This document shows, one piece after another, positions 13,949 through 14,110 of a stretch of 14,110 nucleotides of DNA. The notes under the pieces were generated by a model that saw nothing but the letters and a program-made list of their open reading frames with translations, had not been told where the DNA came from and made no database searches. The stretch spans positions 1-14,110 of the forward strand of contig OMRN01000086.1 in assembly GCA_900313265.1 (NCBI GenBank), given 5' to 3'. Source of the DNA: an uncultured Lachnospiraceae bacterium. Its GTDB lineage: Bacteria > Bacillota > Clostridia > Lachnospirales > Lachnospiraceae. Position 1 is the stretch's first letter. The number at the start of each line of letters is the position of its first letter. A program made the translations under genes and the position numbers.

Positions 13949-14020
13949 AGGGCTATCGCCAAACGGTAAGGCAACGGACTCTGACTCCGTCATTTCAAGG
14001 TTCGAATCCTTGTAGCCCTG
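13949..14020 (+). tRNA. tRNA-Gln, anticodon CUG
   Basis: The 72-nt sequence folds into a full cloverleaf. The acceptor stem is AGGGCTA (13949-13955) with TAGCCCT (14013-14019). The D-arm is GCC/GGC. The anticodon stem ACGGA/TCCGT encloses CTCTGAC with anticodon CTG at 13981-13983. The variable loop has 5 nt, and the T-arm is CAAGG-TTCGAAT-CCTTG. The anticodon reads CAG, for glutamine, and the body (GCCAAACGGTAAGGCAACGGACT) is typical of bacterial tRNA-Gln. The discriminator is G (14020). CCA is not encoded. The first pair is A-U, whereas bacterial tRNA-Gln usually has U-A (see findings). Confidence 0.97.
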
Positions 14021-14024
14021 TAAA

Positions 14025-14054
14025 GGACTTCAGTATTTCTGAAGTCCATTTTTT
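14025..14054 (+). terminator. Intrinsic terminator of the tRNA-Gln transcript
   Basis: GGACTTCAG (14025-14033) pairs perfectly with CTGAAGTCC (14039-14047) around TATTT and is followed by A and six T residues (14049-14054). It lies five bases after the tRNA, so the tRNA is the only gene product of this unit. Confidence 0.95.
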
Positions 14055-14087
14055 GTTGTATTTTCAAGGGTTTCAGGCATTTCGTCC

Positions 14088-14108
14088 GGTCCTTTTCGGG
14101 CCATTTTT
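14088..14108 (+). terminator. Possible second small terminator at window end
   Basis: GGTCC (14088-14092) pairs with GGGCC (14098-14102), with one G-T pair, around TTTTC and is followed by A and five T residues. The stem is short. It may be a backup terminator or part of something beyond the window. Nothing else is recognisable in 14056-14110. Confidence 0.3.
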
Positions 14109-14110
14109 CC

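Overview
The window reads as a stretch of chromosome from a Gram-positive anaerobe of the Clostridia, most likely Lachnospiraceae. The base composition is moderate, many genes have AGGAGG-type ribosome sites, promoters are of the sigma-A type, and the gene families (BMP-type nucleoside transporter, DegV protein, MscL with a zinc-ribbon tail) are typical of that group. This placement is inferred from family resemblance. No phage, insertion sequence, CRISPR array or complete mobile element is visible.

Region 1 (1-6528, all + strand) begins with the 3' end of leuS. After a perfect 20-bp hairpin comes a potassium and turgor group: trkA, trkH, a six-helix potassium channel with two RCK_C domains, a membrane HD-GYP cyclic-di-GMP phosphodiesterase with a carbohydrate-binding-like outer domain, and mscL. 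TrkA/TrkH import K+, the channel passes K+, and MscL relieves pressure in hypo-osmotic shock. The HD-GYP gene appears to have its own promoter.

Region 2 (6562-12724) is about purines. xpt (xanthine phosphoribosyltransferase) lies on the minus strand, facing mscL across a strong terminator. Divergent from it are a BMP-family lipoprotein and the rest of an ABC importer: a double ATPase and two permeases joined by 4-nt ATGA overlaps. A terminator hairpin and an overlapping promoter separate the lipoprotein gene from the ATPase gene. The arrangement fits uptake of nucleosides or purine bases followed by salvage through Xpt.

Region 3 (12725-14110) holds a DegV-family fatty-acid-binding protein and a single tRNA-Gln(CUG). 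The tRNA has a strong promoter, an unusual structured leader and a clear intrinsic terminator. The last 55 bases contain no recognisable gene.

The most notable points are the CBM2-like sensor on the HD-GYP protein, the channel with tandem RCK_C domains but no RCK_N domain, the structured RNA leader before tRNA-Gln, the promoter/terminator overlap inside the importer locus, and a set of short GGGTGCC-type intergenic repeats.
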